A stretch of DNA of 64,000 bases from Nectonema munidae (Eukaryota > Nematomorpha > Nectonematoida > Nectonematidae), in contig JAUIRK010001046.1 in NCBI GenBank assembly GCA_030549495.1, positions 62,001 through 126,000 of the forward strand. Reading direction: 5' to 3'. Every line of letters starts with the position of its first letter. Position 1 is the first letter of the stretch. Shown here piece by piece: positions 1 through 12,249 of the stretch. Position numbers and translations under genes: made by a program. Below the pieces are notes generated by a model. It was not told the DNA's origin. It made no database searches and saw only the letters and a list, made by a program, of their open reading frames with translations.

Positions 1-3000
1 TTGTTCCTTAGTTTGTGCGTCTGCGTAGAGACAACTTTGAACCTTCTTTGACTACACCTCGTGATAGCTGGAGGTAATTTTTATAGTTTCTAATTTTGCC
101 TTTCGATCCTCTTACTTGATAACTCTACTTTCATCATAAATCCATTTTTCCAAATCTGTTCAAAAAAGCCTTTTTCAGAGAAATATTTTACGCAGAATTT
201 ACGCGATTTCAGGAAAAAAGAATTTTCTTGATGATCTTGGGCATTTTCATTATCCATGTAAGGTAATAGATGATTATAATCTTAACTGATAAATAAAGAT
301 TCAAAGATATTTCAATTGCAGTGGAGGATATCTGTACTATATATCCAATATATAACAGAAATTATTTTAGGGTAAAAACTGATTTTCAGGCATGCGTTAC
401 TAATTAGATTGCCACTTTGATGAATTTTTGCATGGTAATTGCCAAAATTTATAAGAAAACCTTCATTTAATTATAAACTCAATCTATAATGATTCTTATC
501 AAAAACAGGCACAATTTGATTTAGTGAAATCGCTCCCCTAAATTAAAAAAAGCTAAATTAGCTACACTATAATTGCGAAAACGGAGTTCAGAAATAAAAT
601 CTGCATAATATGAATATATATTTTATTTATAATTTGAATATTTTTTTGAGAAAAATTTTCAGGTGTCAAACGCAAATTTGATTGACACTGTCATTTTCCA
701 ACCATAATTGTGCAAACTCTATCCAAAAATGAAATCAGCATAAATACTTTAAAAATAGTAACAGAAATACAGCTAGTGATTTTAGGAATTAGGTTAAAAA
801 AAGAAAAAAAAACTCTTAAAGTTGAGATAAATCAGTCAATTTTACGCATGAATGGGAGGTGGCTTTTGATAGGGTGTCAATCAAAGGTGGGAAAATTAAG
901 CCGTTAATTTATATAAAAAAATCTTGCTACTAGCTTTGCAAATGAAATTGACTAATCTGAATATATATGTATATACTGAATCTGCTAAAAACTTTACATA
1001 CTAAGCAAAAATGATGATATATTCCTATCCTCAAATTTTTAAAACACAATGAATTTGTATCAACAAAAATAGCAATAATTCGATTTATGAATTATTATAA
1101 ACATTTAGACACAAAATAAGTTAAATGAAAATCAACTTCGACCACAATTGAACAATGAGAATGTAAACATTGTGCAGATGAGAAGTAGAGGAATGCGCAT
1201 GGGTTGAGGCAAAGAATGAAAGAACTCTGCCTCAAAGATAAAGACGATATTAATTTTACAAGATTCTTACCTAAAATAACATTTAAGAGAAAGGCGAAGC
1301 TTCATACTTTGATTATTGTTGAAAAATATGAAGGAGAAATCTAATTCGACTTTAAATGGTTCTTTCAACTAAAGTTAAAAGCAGAAAGAAGAGCAAATAG
1401 CTTTTGTGGTGAAGATGTGGGTAATTAATATTATTTATATTATAGCTCGACTCCAACTCCTAAATTTTGTTTACATAGGGACTCCTAATCTACAACCCTG
1501 TTTAGATTGACTCTTTTTAACTGCGCTACTGTCAGCAATGAACAGGAAGATTGGTCTTCCCCACACAAAAGGATAATAAATATTCATTGAAGATATATTT
1601 ATAATGATTCCATATTTATAGTCATCAAACATTGCTGCATCCTTGAAAACACAAATAGACCAATCAAATGATTAAGGAGTGCATTTATTAGGAAGAAGTG
1701 AAAAAAAGATTAATTTTGCATGCCATTTCCATTGAGTTTATTTATATCATTCTTTTTTGCTTCAAACAAAAACTAGGCAAATTCAGACCATTGTTCGTCT
1801 CAGGCCAATGTCCATTAATTTTTTCCTCCGGTACCTAAAAAATTTGAATCAAGTAGTTAATATTTTTTTTAATCAAAAATGAACATTTAGTAAATAAGAT
1901 TTATTATAATACATCTAAAAATTTGACCGATAATTCTCCCAGTTCTTCTTGAATCTTAACCCTTTTTTGACTGTTTGCAATGAAGCATTATATGCCATTT
2001 AGGACAATTGTTAAAAAAAAATTTTATATTATAATTTTCAGTTTAAGATATAATCAATATAGAAATATATTATATACAAAAATTTTGAATTTTTGAAGTC
2101 TTTTCATAAGGAAATTCAGCCGTATCATATATGAATCACTGGTCAAATATGGGTACATTTTTGAAAGTTCTAAAATTTTAAAAAATCGCTAAGAAATTTT
2201 TAATATTACAATTATTCTGTTTTAAAACTAAAAAGTAAGCAGTTTATTATGCATTATATTCAAAAAAAAAAGATAAATGTATGTATATATATATGTGTGT
2301 ATATATGGGCAAATAATTATTTTGTATGAAAATCTATAAAACACTTAAAATGTACACCCACCTTACACATAGTTTGTGTCATAGTGTGACAGGGCTTCTA
2401 AAATTTTGAATTGAGTCATTTAGAATATTATTTCCAAGCATAAGGGCTTCTATGTATAACTAAATATTTGTAATTACCCATTTTAAATATACTTGTACAT
2501 GCGTTCATTTTTAAGAGCACTCAATTATATGATTGCAGATTAAATATGTAAGGATAATTCAATTTAACGAGATGATTAAATCGTATATTTTTCAAAAAAT
2601 CAAATAAGTAATACAGATGATTTAAAAGAGGAAATTGTATTTGTAAAAATAAATAAATAATAATTTTCTCATTTTGTTGTGAGAGTTTGGGTAAACTTCG
2701 CCCTCATAAAGCAAACAATCAGACTTCAATTTATAGAAAGAAAGTTTGGCAAACCGAATTCAGGGGATGAAATTTTTGGCGCCGTCCCTTTGGGTGTGGA
2801 ACATTGTGGCATGCAAGTTTATGCACACTATTACAAAGCTGTTTCGTATACATGTAATAATATGCTCATAATATTGTTGATAATTTTTAAATTAATTAAA
2901 AATAATATTTTTAATCTAAATTTTTTTCAAAAAATGTATTCATTTTTTTTCATGTTTATATGAATCTCCAATTCTTTCTACTTGATTGGTTTATAGGTTC

Positions 3001-3127
3001 AGTGTTTGACTTATATACTCCATGATGCTATTTAAATAGGATATTTCTATGGGGGGTGGATAATTAAAATTATGGTTCAAATTTTTGGAGGTTCACACAT
3101 TTACTATATTGTTTTTGGTTCAAAAAT
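1..3127. other. AT-rich DNA without a recognisable gene
   Basis: No frame here shows a protein family I recognise. The longest open frames (at 710 and 2679) are short and lysine- or leucine-rich, as expected by chance in AT-rich DNA. Around 1444-1500 the repeated ACTCC words (gactccaactcct, gggactcct) look like the worn end of an interspersed repeat, but I cannot assign a family. Confidence 0.6.
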
Positions 3128-4931
3128 TCATCCTAAATGAACCCAAAGTTTTAACAACGCTCTCCGTTTGAGGAACATGAGGCCAGGTGTAGACAACAAT
3201 AGTTTCATGACGATTACTGCAAGATCCGACAGTCGTTCTGTATTCATAGTCGTTCTCAGCCACGTGTATATTCTCTTAGCACAGGAAAATGACCGTTCTG
3301 CTTCAGTGCTACCGATTGGAAGGACGGCTAGTATTTTGAGAAGTTCTCTCACATTTGGAAAGAACATTTCATCAGCATGGTTGGCCAGAAGATATGTCAC
3401 AGATATGTCGCCTATGGTGCCTTTGTTCATCCAGAAATTTAACCAGCGGAACATCTGGCTATCAAGAGCAGCAGGTAATGGTAACACATGAAACCATTTG
3501 TCATGCAGATTTTCAGTCAACTTTGGTAATGTTTCTTTAGTCTTCTGGAGAATCACATGGAACGAGACAGCATAGTTCATAATGGGCACGTGTGTCATCA
3601 CTGAAACTACATCTCAGTTCACTGCAGGTAGTATCAAGGAATGGAATAACCAAAGTTCTCTTCCAGTAGTCGAAAACTGTATCTGATGGATGGTTATCTC
3701 TCATCGTTTGTTTCCTACATATCCTTAGTCTCTGTTCACGTGAGCCAAGAAGACTACTTAGTTCTAGCACTTTACGATATACACGATCAAACTAGACGTC
3801 TACTTCTAATCGTATGTCTTGATATGTTGACATAACCTGTTCTATTTCTGGAATCCTAGGTACACCTCCATATGAGAACCTTGTAATGCAGTCACGACTG
3901 GACGCAGTAGTTCCAACATCTCCTTGGCAATGACAAAGCTTACGATGTGTCCGAAGTCCACGAGCGTATGGCGAAGACCATTAGCCCTTGTTCTAGTGGA
4001 GGAATCCCAGTTTCAATCATCGTTGTTTGGATAGAATCTCTCATCTTTCGTCGGCTGACAGATTTCATTCAGAGTAGCAACTATGTATTCATATAGTTGA
4101 AAAATAGTTTCAAATGTCGTGTCCCGTTCGACCCAACGGGTTTTACACAGGTTCTTCAGCTTTGTTTTTCTCATATCTGGTTCCAGTGAATCAATAATGA
4201 TCTTAAAAAGCGTTGCCGCTTGGGTGAATTGTCGAAGAAGCTGTAAAGCTCACGGCATGTGTCCATCATATTGTGTATTGATGATATTTTGCATGCATGA
4301 CAAATAACAAGATTTAAGGAATGGAGGCAACATCCTTGGAATTGGGCGTCAGGGGCAAGCTTTAAAATTGCAACTTGAACGCCAACTCTCTCAGAACTCA
4401 TCGAAGCTGTAGTGTCATAAGCCTTGCCAAGGCAGTGACTAAAGTCGATCCGATTTTTTTTAGGGATTCTTTGATAGCTACCGCTATTTCCACACTGGTT
4501 GTCCTTTCAAGATCAACTAAATCTAACAACACTTCCTGCTTTCTTGGCTTTGAAGCATCATCAACAAAGTCAAGTATCCTGAGGCACACTGATAAAATTT
4601 CACGTCCAATCGAGGTAGTTTCATCGGCTATTATAGAAAAGTGAGGACATTTTCTGATACATTCTCTGAAGTTGTCTCGGATGATATCAGCAGCAACATG
4701 TATCACATAGTTCTGAATTGTCTTACTCGTGTATCGAGAGTTGGCAGGACCGAATACCAGCTGGTCATTCAATTCTGGACACGTTTTTGGCATCAACCGT
4801 AGGAGTGCGACGAAATTTCCTACATTGCTAGATAGAGTTTCACTAAATTTTACTCTGTCGTCTCTGTCACCTCTCAGTGCTATCTGTTGCTTTGCACAGA
4901 ACATTAAAGCATCGACAATATAAGGCAACAC
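3128..4931 (-). mobile_element. hAT transposase relic (DUF4371 / ZMYM1-like group)
   Basis: Minus-strand frames give consecutive parts of a hAT transposase. From the 4931 side they read a DUF4371-like RNase-H core with IIADETTS, then MSSERVGVQVAI and CCLHSLNLVICHA (4401-4171). The end at 3601-3128 is the C-terminal dimerisation domain with STEAERSFSCAKRI and TERLSDLAVIVM. These motifs recur in hAT-derived '52 kDa repressor' and ZMYM1-like proteins. The core frame and the MSSERVG frame are offset, which indicates a frameshift, and the stretch at about 3770-4170 has no continuous frame. The N-terminal zinc finger is absent. It is a dead DNA transposon, not a host gene. No terminal repeats or target duplication were recognised. 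Confidence 0.85.
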
Positions 4932-5070
4932 TCAACATAATTTAATATAATATAACGACAATATAAGACGCACAGAGTGCGACGCTTTACCTCAGGTGGT
5001 ACGAAGTACTACATTTAAAAATAAGAAGTGTCTAAACTTTAGTTTTTAAGGAAATATAAATATATTAGAA

Positions 5071-5936
5071 TGTAGTGAAAAATTAAATGCTTTCAAAGAA
5101 AAGTTACATCTCTGTCATCGACGAGTTGAAAAAGGTAATCTTTTGAATTTTCCATCACTCGAAGAAATGACCGATGAAGATGAGTCCCTAATTCCAAGTG
5201 TTCGAGAAGAAATTGGTAACCATTTGGAAATATTATCCAAGTCATTTGGTGGATATTTTGAAGGGGGAAATCTAGAAACCTCTGAAAAATGGATAATAAA
5301 TCTATATTCTTTTAATTTGGATTATATGCCGAATGATGAAACGTTGAAAGATGATCTTATTGAATTGCGCACAAACTGTGTTTTTGAAATGCAGTTTGAA
5401 AGCAAAATTTTGGAACAATATTGGTGCTCGGCAATGGAGAAGTTTTCAAGACTTTGTAAAAAAGCACAAAGTATGCTTATTCCATTTTTGACAACTTACT
5501 TGTACGAGTCTGGATTTAATACCCTTTTGTCAATAAAGACTAAATCTAGAAATCGCTTGAGTGCACAAGCAGATATGCGAATTGCTATCAGTAGCAAAGT
5601 ACCAAGTTGTGAGAAACTCATATGCAAAAAACAGGAGCAAAATGGTTATTAAATTTGAGCTGGAATTTGTATAAAATTATTAGCTTTTTAAAAGAGAATA
5701 AAAAATTAAACTATTTTTTAAAATGGAAGTTGTTTGGATGCAGATTGTTTCATTTTATTTCCATATATTTCATTTTTGTTAATATAGTACCTCATAAAAA
5801 ATGATTATGCAAATTTTTCTCGTTTTTATACTTCAACTTTTCTTTTAAATAAATTTTCATTACATAAACTGTAAAGGGTGCAAAAAAATTAAAATTTTTT
5901 AGGGGTACGGAGCGTCAAAAAGGTTGGGAACCACTG
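5071..5936 (+). mobile_element. hAT relic, ZBED/FAM200/SCAND3-like C-terminal half, with 3' terminal repeat
   Basis: An open frame from about 5071 to 5652 encodes the last third of a hAT transposase of the ZBED5/SCAND3/FAM200 type. It has the FPSLEEM region, then a dimerisation domain with LIPFLTTYLYESGF, KTKSRNRLSAQADMRIA and a short basic tail. The N-terminal zinc finger and catalytic core are missing, so the copy is 5'-truncated. About 270 bp downstream lies gggtacggagcgtc followed by aaggttgggaaccactg, ending at 5936. This is the classic hAT/Charlie right end (its complement begins CAGTGGTTCCCAACC). It is oriented opposite to the hAT relic at 3128-4931, so the two are separate insertions. 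Confidence 0.85.
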
Positions 5937-5999
5937 GTCTAGATAGATATCTTTTCAAGTATTTGACTATATGATGTAGAAATTGCAATAAAAATAACT

Positions 6000-6060
6000 T
6001 TAGCACGGGTAAAGAGGGTGGGTGGCTAGCCACCCAATCCACCCCCTGTATCCGCCCTTG
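6000..6060. repeat. Terminal fragment of a G-rich MITE with a 16-bp palindrome
   Basis: The perfect palindrome gggtggctagccaccc (6020-6035) is followed by a C-rich stretch ending tgtatccgcccttg at 6060. Read in complement, the end starts CAAGGGCGGATACAGGGGG, a form common to the ends of non-autonomous DNA elements in many invertebrates. I did not find the opposite end. Confidence 0.4.
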
Positions 6061-6887
6061 TATTTTAGTCAGATGAGAATAATGACGCTTTTGATTTATG
6101 ATGTATAGTCAAAATGAATTTGCTTAATTTGCAATCGGAATGTATCATTTGATTGGTTAGTTTTTAGCCAATGATAAGAATTCGCATGGGTAGTGGTAGA
6201 GTCGACAGTGGCCTATGTTGATAGTGTTAAGTTTACCGTTTGGGTTACAAATGTGTTTCAAATCGTAATTTTAGTGGATTGATCGAATCGGGCATCATTC
6301 ATTTTTTTAATATTGTAATGTCTGCTTTTAAAAGGAGTGGGTATTATGAATAATCAAAAATAGCATTTTTTCTTTTATTAATATTTTAGCGCCAAAATAG
6401 ATAGCACCCAAAAGGTTGCGCCAGAACGCCTGCGCAAAAAGGCTCTAACCCCAGAATTCATGTCTGAGGGTAGTGGCGTACACTTCGATAAGTCTTGGTT
6501 TAAGACACTGGAGCAGTTTACAAAATATATTTATCAAACATATTATAATTCATATTTATCAAGCCGGCAAAATAACCTTCGCTCTGGCTCTATTTTACAA
6601 ATTAGCTACTATAAAACTTAGTATTGCCATGACCCACATTTGACTGAAGCAAATTTAATTGACAGACTCAAAAATATTAGTATAATATCTTTTGAAATTT
6701 ATATTAATTTACTTTTTTAATTTTTCTAAATAAAAAATAAATTTATAAAACTTATTCCATACATTATTCGAATACATGATAAGCGAACACAAGACATCGT
6801 TAACAGCCAAAACGAGATACAAACTAACTATATAAGAAACTTCATTTTTCATCTTCTTCCATTTGTCCATGAGAGCTTGGTCCTCAT

Positions 6888-7976
6888 TAGAGGTTCTGTT
6901 TTCCCGGAAAAATTGGATTCCCGGGAATCGGGAATAAAAAAAAAATTTTCCCGGGAAGGTCAAAGTTTTTAGAATTTAGTTTTTTATTTAAAAAAAAGTT
7001 ATTTCTATTACATGCTTTTAAATGAAAATTCATGATATTTATTTATAAAATTGATAAATTAAGTTTTGATACGCAAAAAAGACAAAAAATTTTATTGAAA
7101 CATTGAAAATAATTAAATTGTCTTTTCATGTAAAAAAAACTTTTCAAAAAAACTAAGGCATTTAATCCTTCATTCTTAATGCTTTGCCTTTTTTTGAAAG
7201 AAAATCATTCACTAGAGAAAAATTTCTTTCACATTCGCAGGAAGAAGGCTTGATTGAATCTAATGCGGATTTCAGAAGAACTAGGGCTTCTGGTAAGCCA
7301 TAGCTTTTTTTGAACTTTAAATCATGAAGATTTTCCTCTATTGAAATATGATTCACGTTTTTATTACACTTCATAAAAGCTTGAATTCATGCTTTCAGTA
7401 AGAGAACATTTATTTTTGTCATCAGTTTTAGCAGTGATGTAGTTTAGATCGCAACTTTTTTCTTCAGAATCAGTATTTGAAAAGTGATTTGGATATAAAC
7501 TTTTGAAAATATCAGCGCCAAATTGAACGATTTCTTCAAAAGTTGAGTATTTTAACAAAGAATCTTGGGGATTCGTGTAACTTTGGTTTTGTAGAAAACG
7601 TAAAAGTGATACAAGTCTTTTGTTTCTTCGATCTTCAATTCTGATAAATAATTTTTCTTTAATTATACTTTTTATACTTTAATAATTTTTCTTTAATTTC
7701 ATACTATTAAAATTTTTTATATATTTTTTGTATAAATATACATTTAGAAATTAGAACTGAATATAGTCTAAATTTATCGTATATAATAGGAATTTCAAAA
7801 CATAATAATTAAAAATGTTTAAAAGTTTTTGAGATTCATTTTTTTAAAGAGTGGTTTTTAGTTTAATTTTAAAAAAGTACCGGGATATCGTAATAATTTT
7901 CCAGAGAAACGGGATTGTAAAATTTGATTGAAATCCCTGGAAACGGGATACGGGATTTCCCGGTTCAGAAGCTCTA
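6888..7976 (-). mobile_element. hAT element with 8-bp target duplication and CCCGGG subterminal palindromes
   Basis: The element begins tagaggttctg and ends cagaagctcta, an 11-bp terminal inverted repeat with one mismatch. It is flanked by a perfect 8-bp direct repeat, gtcctcat, at 6880-6887 and 7977-7984, the hAT target-site length. Both ends carry subterminal words around TTCCCGGGAA and ATCGGGAAT. Inside, the minus-strand frame at 7374-7162 is the hAT dimerisation domain (LLKSALDSIKP, SCECERNFSLVNDFLSKK). A second piece is at 7558-7364. Most of the catalytic core is absent, so the element is internally deleted. It lies inside a LINE tail and is therefore younger than that LINE. Confidence 0.85.
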
Positions 7977-7989
7977 GTCCTCATCCCAG

Positions 7990-8184
7990 CTAGCTAGAGT
8001 CGACGAGTGATCTGTAGCGACATCTCCAGCTTTTTCTCATATGGGATTCTTCAATCATTAGGGCTCTCTTCTTCATGCCTTCTTTTACGATTTCTTCCCA
8101 TATCTTCTTTGGTCTTGCTATCTTTCCACTAACTCTTTCCATTCTCCCAAGATGACCCAAGCATCGAAGTCGATATTCTTCCAA
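7990..8184 (-). pseudogene. LINE ORF2 C-terminal tail
   Basis: This 64-codon open stretch is the best preserved part of the truncated LINE. It aligns by eye with the post-RT region of RTE/Jockey/CR1-like proteins (HLGRMERVSGK, KKIWEEIVKEGMKKR, SWRCRYRS). There is no reverse-transcriptase catalytic motif in the fragment. The reading frame runs into the hAT insertion boundary at 7985. Confidence 0.75.
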
Positions 8185-8771
8185 GTGTCATTTTATATCT
8201 TCAGCCTCCGTCATCTTTCTTCACAGCGTTAGGAAACTTGTCCTTGAGTGTCTTGCCACACATCATCCGTATCATTCTCATTTAAATGTATTAACATACA
8301 AGCAGCGCACTTACATGCCTATGTGACGCCGAGGGTAAAAGTTGCAGTTGTGTTAGTTACGCACCTCCGGCTTCACCTCAAATACTGTAACAGTTTTGTT
8401 CAGCGCTATTTCAAATATCACCCTCGCATAGCAATTTAATTTTTCCTTCTGAGAAAGGCCATTTAGAGCCTTGCCCACCATAACTATATCTTTATAGTAT
8501 TATTATAGTAAAAACAACGAAAATAGTAGAATTATTAGTAAAAACAATAAAAACAAAACTTTATTTACTTTTACTTTTTTTTTAAATTTCATATGTGTTT
8601 AAAAATATTTCAAACTGATCGATGATTTTAAAGCAGTTTGCACTGTCAATTTAGTCTTTGGAATACATTTGATTTGATTATACTCTTGAACTAGTTAACT
8701 TCTTTACTTCTCACTGTGTTGTAGCAGTTTATGTTTTTATTCAATCTGATAATTTTTGTTTTCAGCCTCCG

Positions 8772-8865
8772 TTTTCATCTGTGTGGAGATATAAAATTGA
8801 ACAAATGTGATGAAAATATTTTCATCTGTGTGGAGATATAAAACGGAACAAATGCGATGAAAATA
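8772..8865. repeat. Two-copy 47-bp tandem duplication
   Basis: A 47-bp unit beginning ttttcatctgtgtggagat occurs twice head to tail, at 8772-8818 and 8819-8865, with only a few differences. It lies about 30 bp before the piggyBac-like reading frame and may belong to that element's subterminal region. Its closeness in sequence suggests a recent local duplication. Confidence 0.8.
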
Positions 8866-8894
8866 TTGATTTTTCATCAGTCCTTCACCACGCC

Positions 8895-10310
8895 TTGGCT
8901 AATTTTTCCATTTATTTTGTACATCATAGGATAGATATCTTTTTTATTATTGCTTCAATCATTTTCCTTATTCTTTTACAAACCGAAAAGATACTTTCAA
9001 GTTCGGAAGTTGGAACTGTTTCTTCAGATGGTACTGTATACAATTTTCGTGTTCCAACATCGAGAGGCAGAACTTCTGCAGTAAACATAAGGAACACTTC
9101 TTCTCATCCTCCTGGTCCAAATTTAGAAGCCAAAGACGAAGTCAACCAGTATAAAATTTGGTCTCTTTTTTTACTCCTGAACTCCTTGAAGAAGTTCTAT
9201 TAGTAAAAATGATTTTATGTTTATCTCAAGGTTTTTTCGTTTTGATGATCCTTTTAGAAGAAACATTCAAAGTGATAAAATTGCTTCAGTAAGCATTTTC
9301 AATGATTATTTCATGCAAGTCTTTTCAAAGTAAGTTTTATTTTTACTAAAAATCAGTAAATTGCATACGAACTAAAACTTTTCTTCAGATACTGGATACC
9401 ACAAGATAATGTTAGCGTTTACGAACAACTTTTGAGATTCCGGAGAAATTGTACAATAAAGGTGTACGATCCCAGTAAGCCTGGTAAATGGGGGATCAAG
9501 TTTTATCACTTGAATGATGCTAGAACATATTACGCTTTGTGCCCTAAATTATACGCTTCAGGTCTACATGAAAGATCTTACTTCTCAGGATGCGAAATCG
9601 TCAAAAGACTTGTGAATTTATCCAAGATGCCCAAAGGTACGAGAATAATATGTGCTCACTTTTTCATGGATCACGAGTTTTGCTTATGGAGTAAGGAGCG
9701 CAACTTATCAGTTTTAGGCACACTGACTTCAAACAAACGGTGTGTTGCTCCAATTTTCAAAACTCAACATCAAAAGAATTTGCAATTGGCAAAGTTACTA
9801 CCATGCTCTTGAGACGATGGGATCAAAACATAAACCGGAATCAATGTTATCCTACAACAGTTTAAAATCAGGTGTTGATAAATCTAATCAGATGGTGCGT
9901 GATTATACCACATGCAAAACCTTAAGACGTTGGCCAATGGCTGTATTCTGCAATTATCTCGATATGGCTGCTCTCAACACTTCTGTTATAGTGTTATGGA
10001 ATAGCATTCAATATACTATAAAAGAAAATGGTAGAAAAGAATGCTCAAAAATCTTTCTTTGCTTCTTTCTGAAGATTTTATGAAAATTCGTGCACATAGT
10101 TTGAGTATTCTAAGTGAAGTAAGAAATTTGCTTCAAATTTATGGATATCAGAAGGAGTACCCTATCACATCCCAACTTAGTAGAGGTAACTGTGTAATCT
10201 GTTATCCAACTAAAACCAGAAGGATTTTCCAAGTATGTTCTAAGTGCCACAATAACGTATGCAATGAACATAAAAAGAACATATGTGACTCTTGTTTTAA
10301 TATTTTATAA
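8895..10310 (+). mobile_element. piggyBac-like transposase relic
   Basis: Three plus-strand frames carry a piggyBac (DDE_Tnp_1_7) transposase. The first (8895-9201) leads into FDDPFRRNIQSDKIASVS. The second (9432-9812) has VYDPSKPGKWGIKFY and VLGTLTSNKR. The third (9742-10083) has GVDKSNQMVRDY and LRRWPMAVFCNYLDMAALN. The C-terminal cysteine-rich finger follows at 10190-10305 (CVICYP, CSKCHNNVCNEHKKNICDSC). The usual DEQ catalytic site reads YEQ and the usual DNFFT reads AHFFM, so two catalytic Asp residues appear lost, and the frames are shifted relative to one another. It is a dead DNA transposon. No convincing TTAA ends were found. Confidence 0.85.
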
Positions 10311-10828
10311 AATAAATTTTGCATCACTTTGAAAATAATTTCTTTTAGTAAATATTTTTTTTTAATATATAAGCTCATTTTGTACCATTTAACTTGGGCA
10401 AAAGGACATTTGTTTTTTTGATTCAGGGAATTTTATGAAAATCATAAGATTATTGGTATATTATATTCTAAAATAATCATTTAGTTCTTTTTGATAAAAG
10501 AAGTTTATTTCTGGGAAAAAAACTTACAAATTTGTAAGGCCATGACCGCTCCGGCCCTGGATGGCTATGCGAGGATTAAAAAATAATCTTACAAAATGGA
10601 TGACAGTTTCAAAATTTTAAAGAATTTGCTATTTGTAACAATGGAGGCGTATCATATGTTGTATATATATATTTTTTTATATTTGCTGCCAACAAGAAGT
10701 TTCCCCCACGACAATACGACACCTCTATGCGAGGACCCTATTTAATCACAAAAAATATTGAAAATTTAAATTATATAGTTGTCGACGAAATCTCATTTAG
10801 TGGATAAAATTAATGAACTAAAAACACC
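10311..10828. other. Non-coding spacer
   Basis: No gene is visible. Two short words sharing ctatgcgagga (near 10565 and 10719) suggest worn repeat ends. The rest is AT-rich. Confidence 0.5.
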
Positions 10829-11166
10829 TTTTTAATAGAGCTTTTTTTGCTAGAAGAAGGATGTAGGTTTGGGATTAGAGCTTTGAGGTCATTTTCTTTG
10901 CTTTCTTGCAAAACTCCAAAATTCAATTGGAAGAATAAAAGATTTTGAGATAAAATTTCAATAATTTTTATATAGGATTTCATCACGGCAGTAAAAAGAG
11001 GGCCCGAGAATTCTGAAGAATATTTTGAAGAACGACGTTTTTTCAGTAATTCTGAGACAAACGAAAGAGTAGAAAAAAATCCATCTTCTTTTGGAGAAGA
11101 AGTTTTTGCGTTTGAGAACGGTATCAAAAGGAGGTCATCTGAGTAGCTCTCTTTCATCACGAAACT
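10829..11166 (-). CDS. Candidate exon of an unidentified gene, possibly TEX10-like
   Basis: A minus-strand open stretch with ordinary codon use and a Ser/Lys-rich composition runs from a possible acceptor (gaaaag before TTTCGTGATG) to a possible donor (AAAAAG followed by gtgttt). It encodes about 110 residues including FTAVMKSYIKIIEILSQNL. It lies on the same strand and downstream of the TEX10-like exons, where later exons of that gene are expected. The similarity to TEX10 is too weak to call, and it may be a chance open frame. Confidence 0.3.
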
Positions 11167-11259
11167 TTTCTCATGAAAAATTTCATCTATTTAAAGTCAA
11201 ATTAAATTAACAATTTTACAGTTTCACAAAATGGCGAGAAAAAGTAGTTTTCTATGGGC

Positions 11260-11425
11260 CCAATGCCTATCCAAATTATCCAAAATGGGAGAGTCAGTAA
11301 GGCTGCTGGGTTTCTATAACTCAAGGTCATGGGTTCGATCCAATATCAAGCCTCCTATCCTCATAGCTCAATATACTCGACGCAGTTGTGCCTTAAAACA
11401 GCCCATGGTACTTATACCTTAGCAA
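11260..11425 (+). repeat. tRNA-derived SINE, copy 1
   Basis: The sequence gagtcagtaaggctgctggg followed by ataactcaaggtcatgggttcgatcc has a polymerase III B box (GGTTCGATCC) and a degenerate A box upstream. The downstream body (atcaagcctcctatcctcat, gcagttgtgcctt, cccatggtacttatacctt) matches a second copy at 51048-51195 along its whole length. The shared B box and body identify a tRNA-derived SINE family. Confidence 0.75.
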
Positions 11426-12249
11426 ACAAATTTTATATTCCATCTTACATACACTGTTTACTCTATAAATTGGGTGAATTGTTTCGCTCTTTTGTGAATA
11501 CCTACAATAGCTTCTTTGTTGTACTATTCAACGGAATATCGTGAAATTTTGTTTATATGAAGTCATGTAAGAATACTCTTTTCTATACACACTAAATGAC
11601 GTGGCTCCTATATATTAGATACAATATATGTGAATGATTGAAAATTATTCCATTTCAAAAGGTGAGAAATGAGATCTTACGCAGTCAACCTACCTGCCTG
11701 TGTAAAGAAAAAAATACTAAACATTAAAATTGAGACAACTCATTTTTCAAAGAATTTTTTTTATAAGTACCTTTATCAAGGAACACTTGCAACGAAGAAA
11801 GAAAATAAGCTCTTTTGAATCTCATAGATTTATTTTTTAGAAAAAAGAATTATAAAAATAATCTGAAATATAAAAAGAAGGTGGAGCAAACCAATTAGGT
11901 TCTTGTCACACCAAAAAAAAAAGCTCTTATTTTACTTTCTTTTATGAGAGATTCCCCCTCTGCAATAACAAAAGAAGAGTATTTGAAAGAGTTTTACTCA
12001 AAATGGCAAATCTTGTTTTAATAAGTGTTACTTGGAAGCTTGTGTTTTATAACAAAAATTATTGTATAAGTTAATGACAATACTTCGATGTTGTCTTTGT
12101 CCAATTTCTATGTTAAAAAAATGAAAATTTTAGATATGTAGTTTTGCCCCCCCCCCCCCTTTAAAGAAACTTCAGCGACAGCACTGAGTATATTTACTAT
12201 CAGCCTTACAATTTCAATATTAGATTTTATCCTTGAAGGATCCACAAAA

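Larger units (their letters stand above)
6709..8290 (-). mobile_element. Non-LTR retrotransposon (LINE) 3' end, split by a hAT insertion
   Basis: The minus-strand frame at 8184-7990 reads EEYRLRCLGHLGRMERVSGK, then ARPKKIWEEIVKEGMKKR and RKSWRCRYRSLVDS. This is the typical tail after the reverse-transcriptase domain of RTE/Jockey/CR1-like LINEs (RLRWFGHV, GRPRKTWEE, DRKKWR). The LINE 3' region continues beyond the hAT copy at 6888-7976, from 6879 down to an AT-rich tail near 6709. Only the last part of ORF2 remains, so this is a 5'-truncated dead copy. The 5' limit near 8290 is uncertain. Confidence 0.75.

Noticed and set aside
10377-10398. Right terminal repeat of the piggyBac relic (complement begins cccaagttaaatgg)
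   Set aside because: Starts with CCC but lacks an adjacent TTAA, and no matching left end was found.
12136-12170. C-homopolymer as evidence of a second CCCGT-type MITE
   Set aside because: No inverted end or flanking consensus accompanies the C run.
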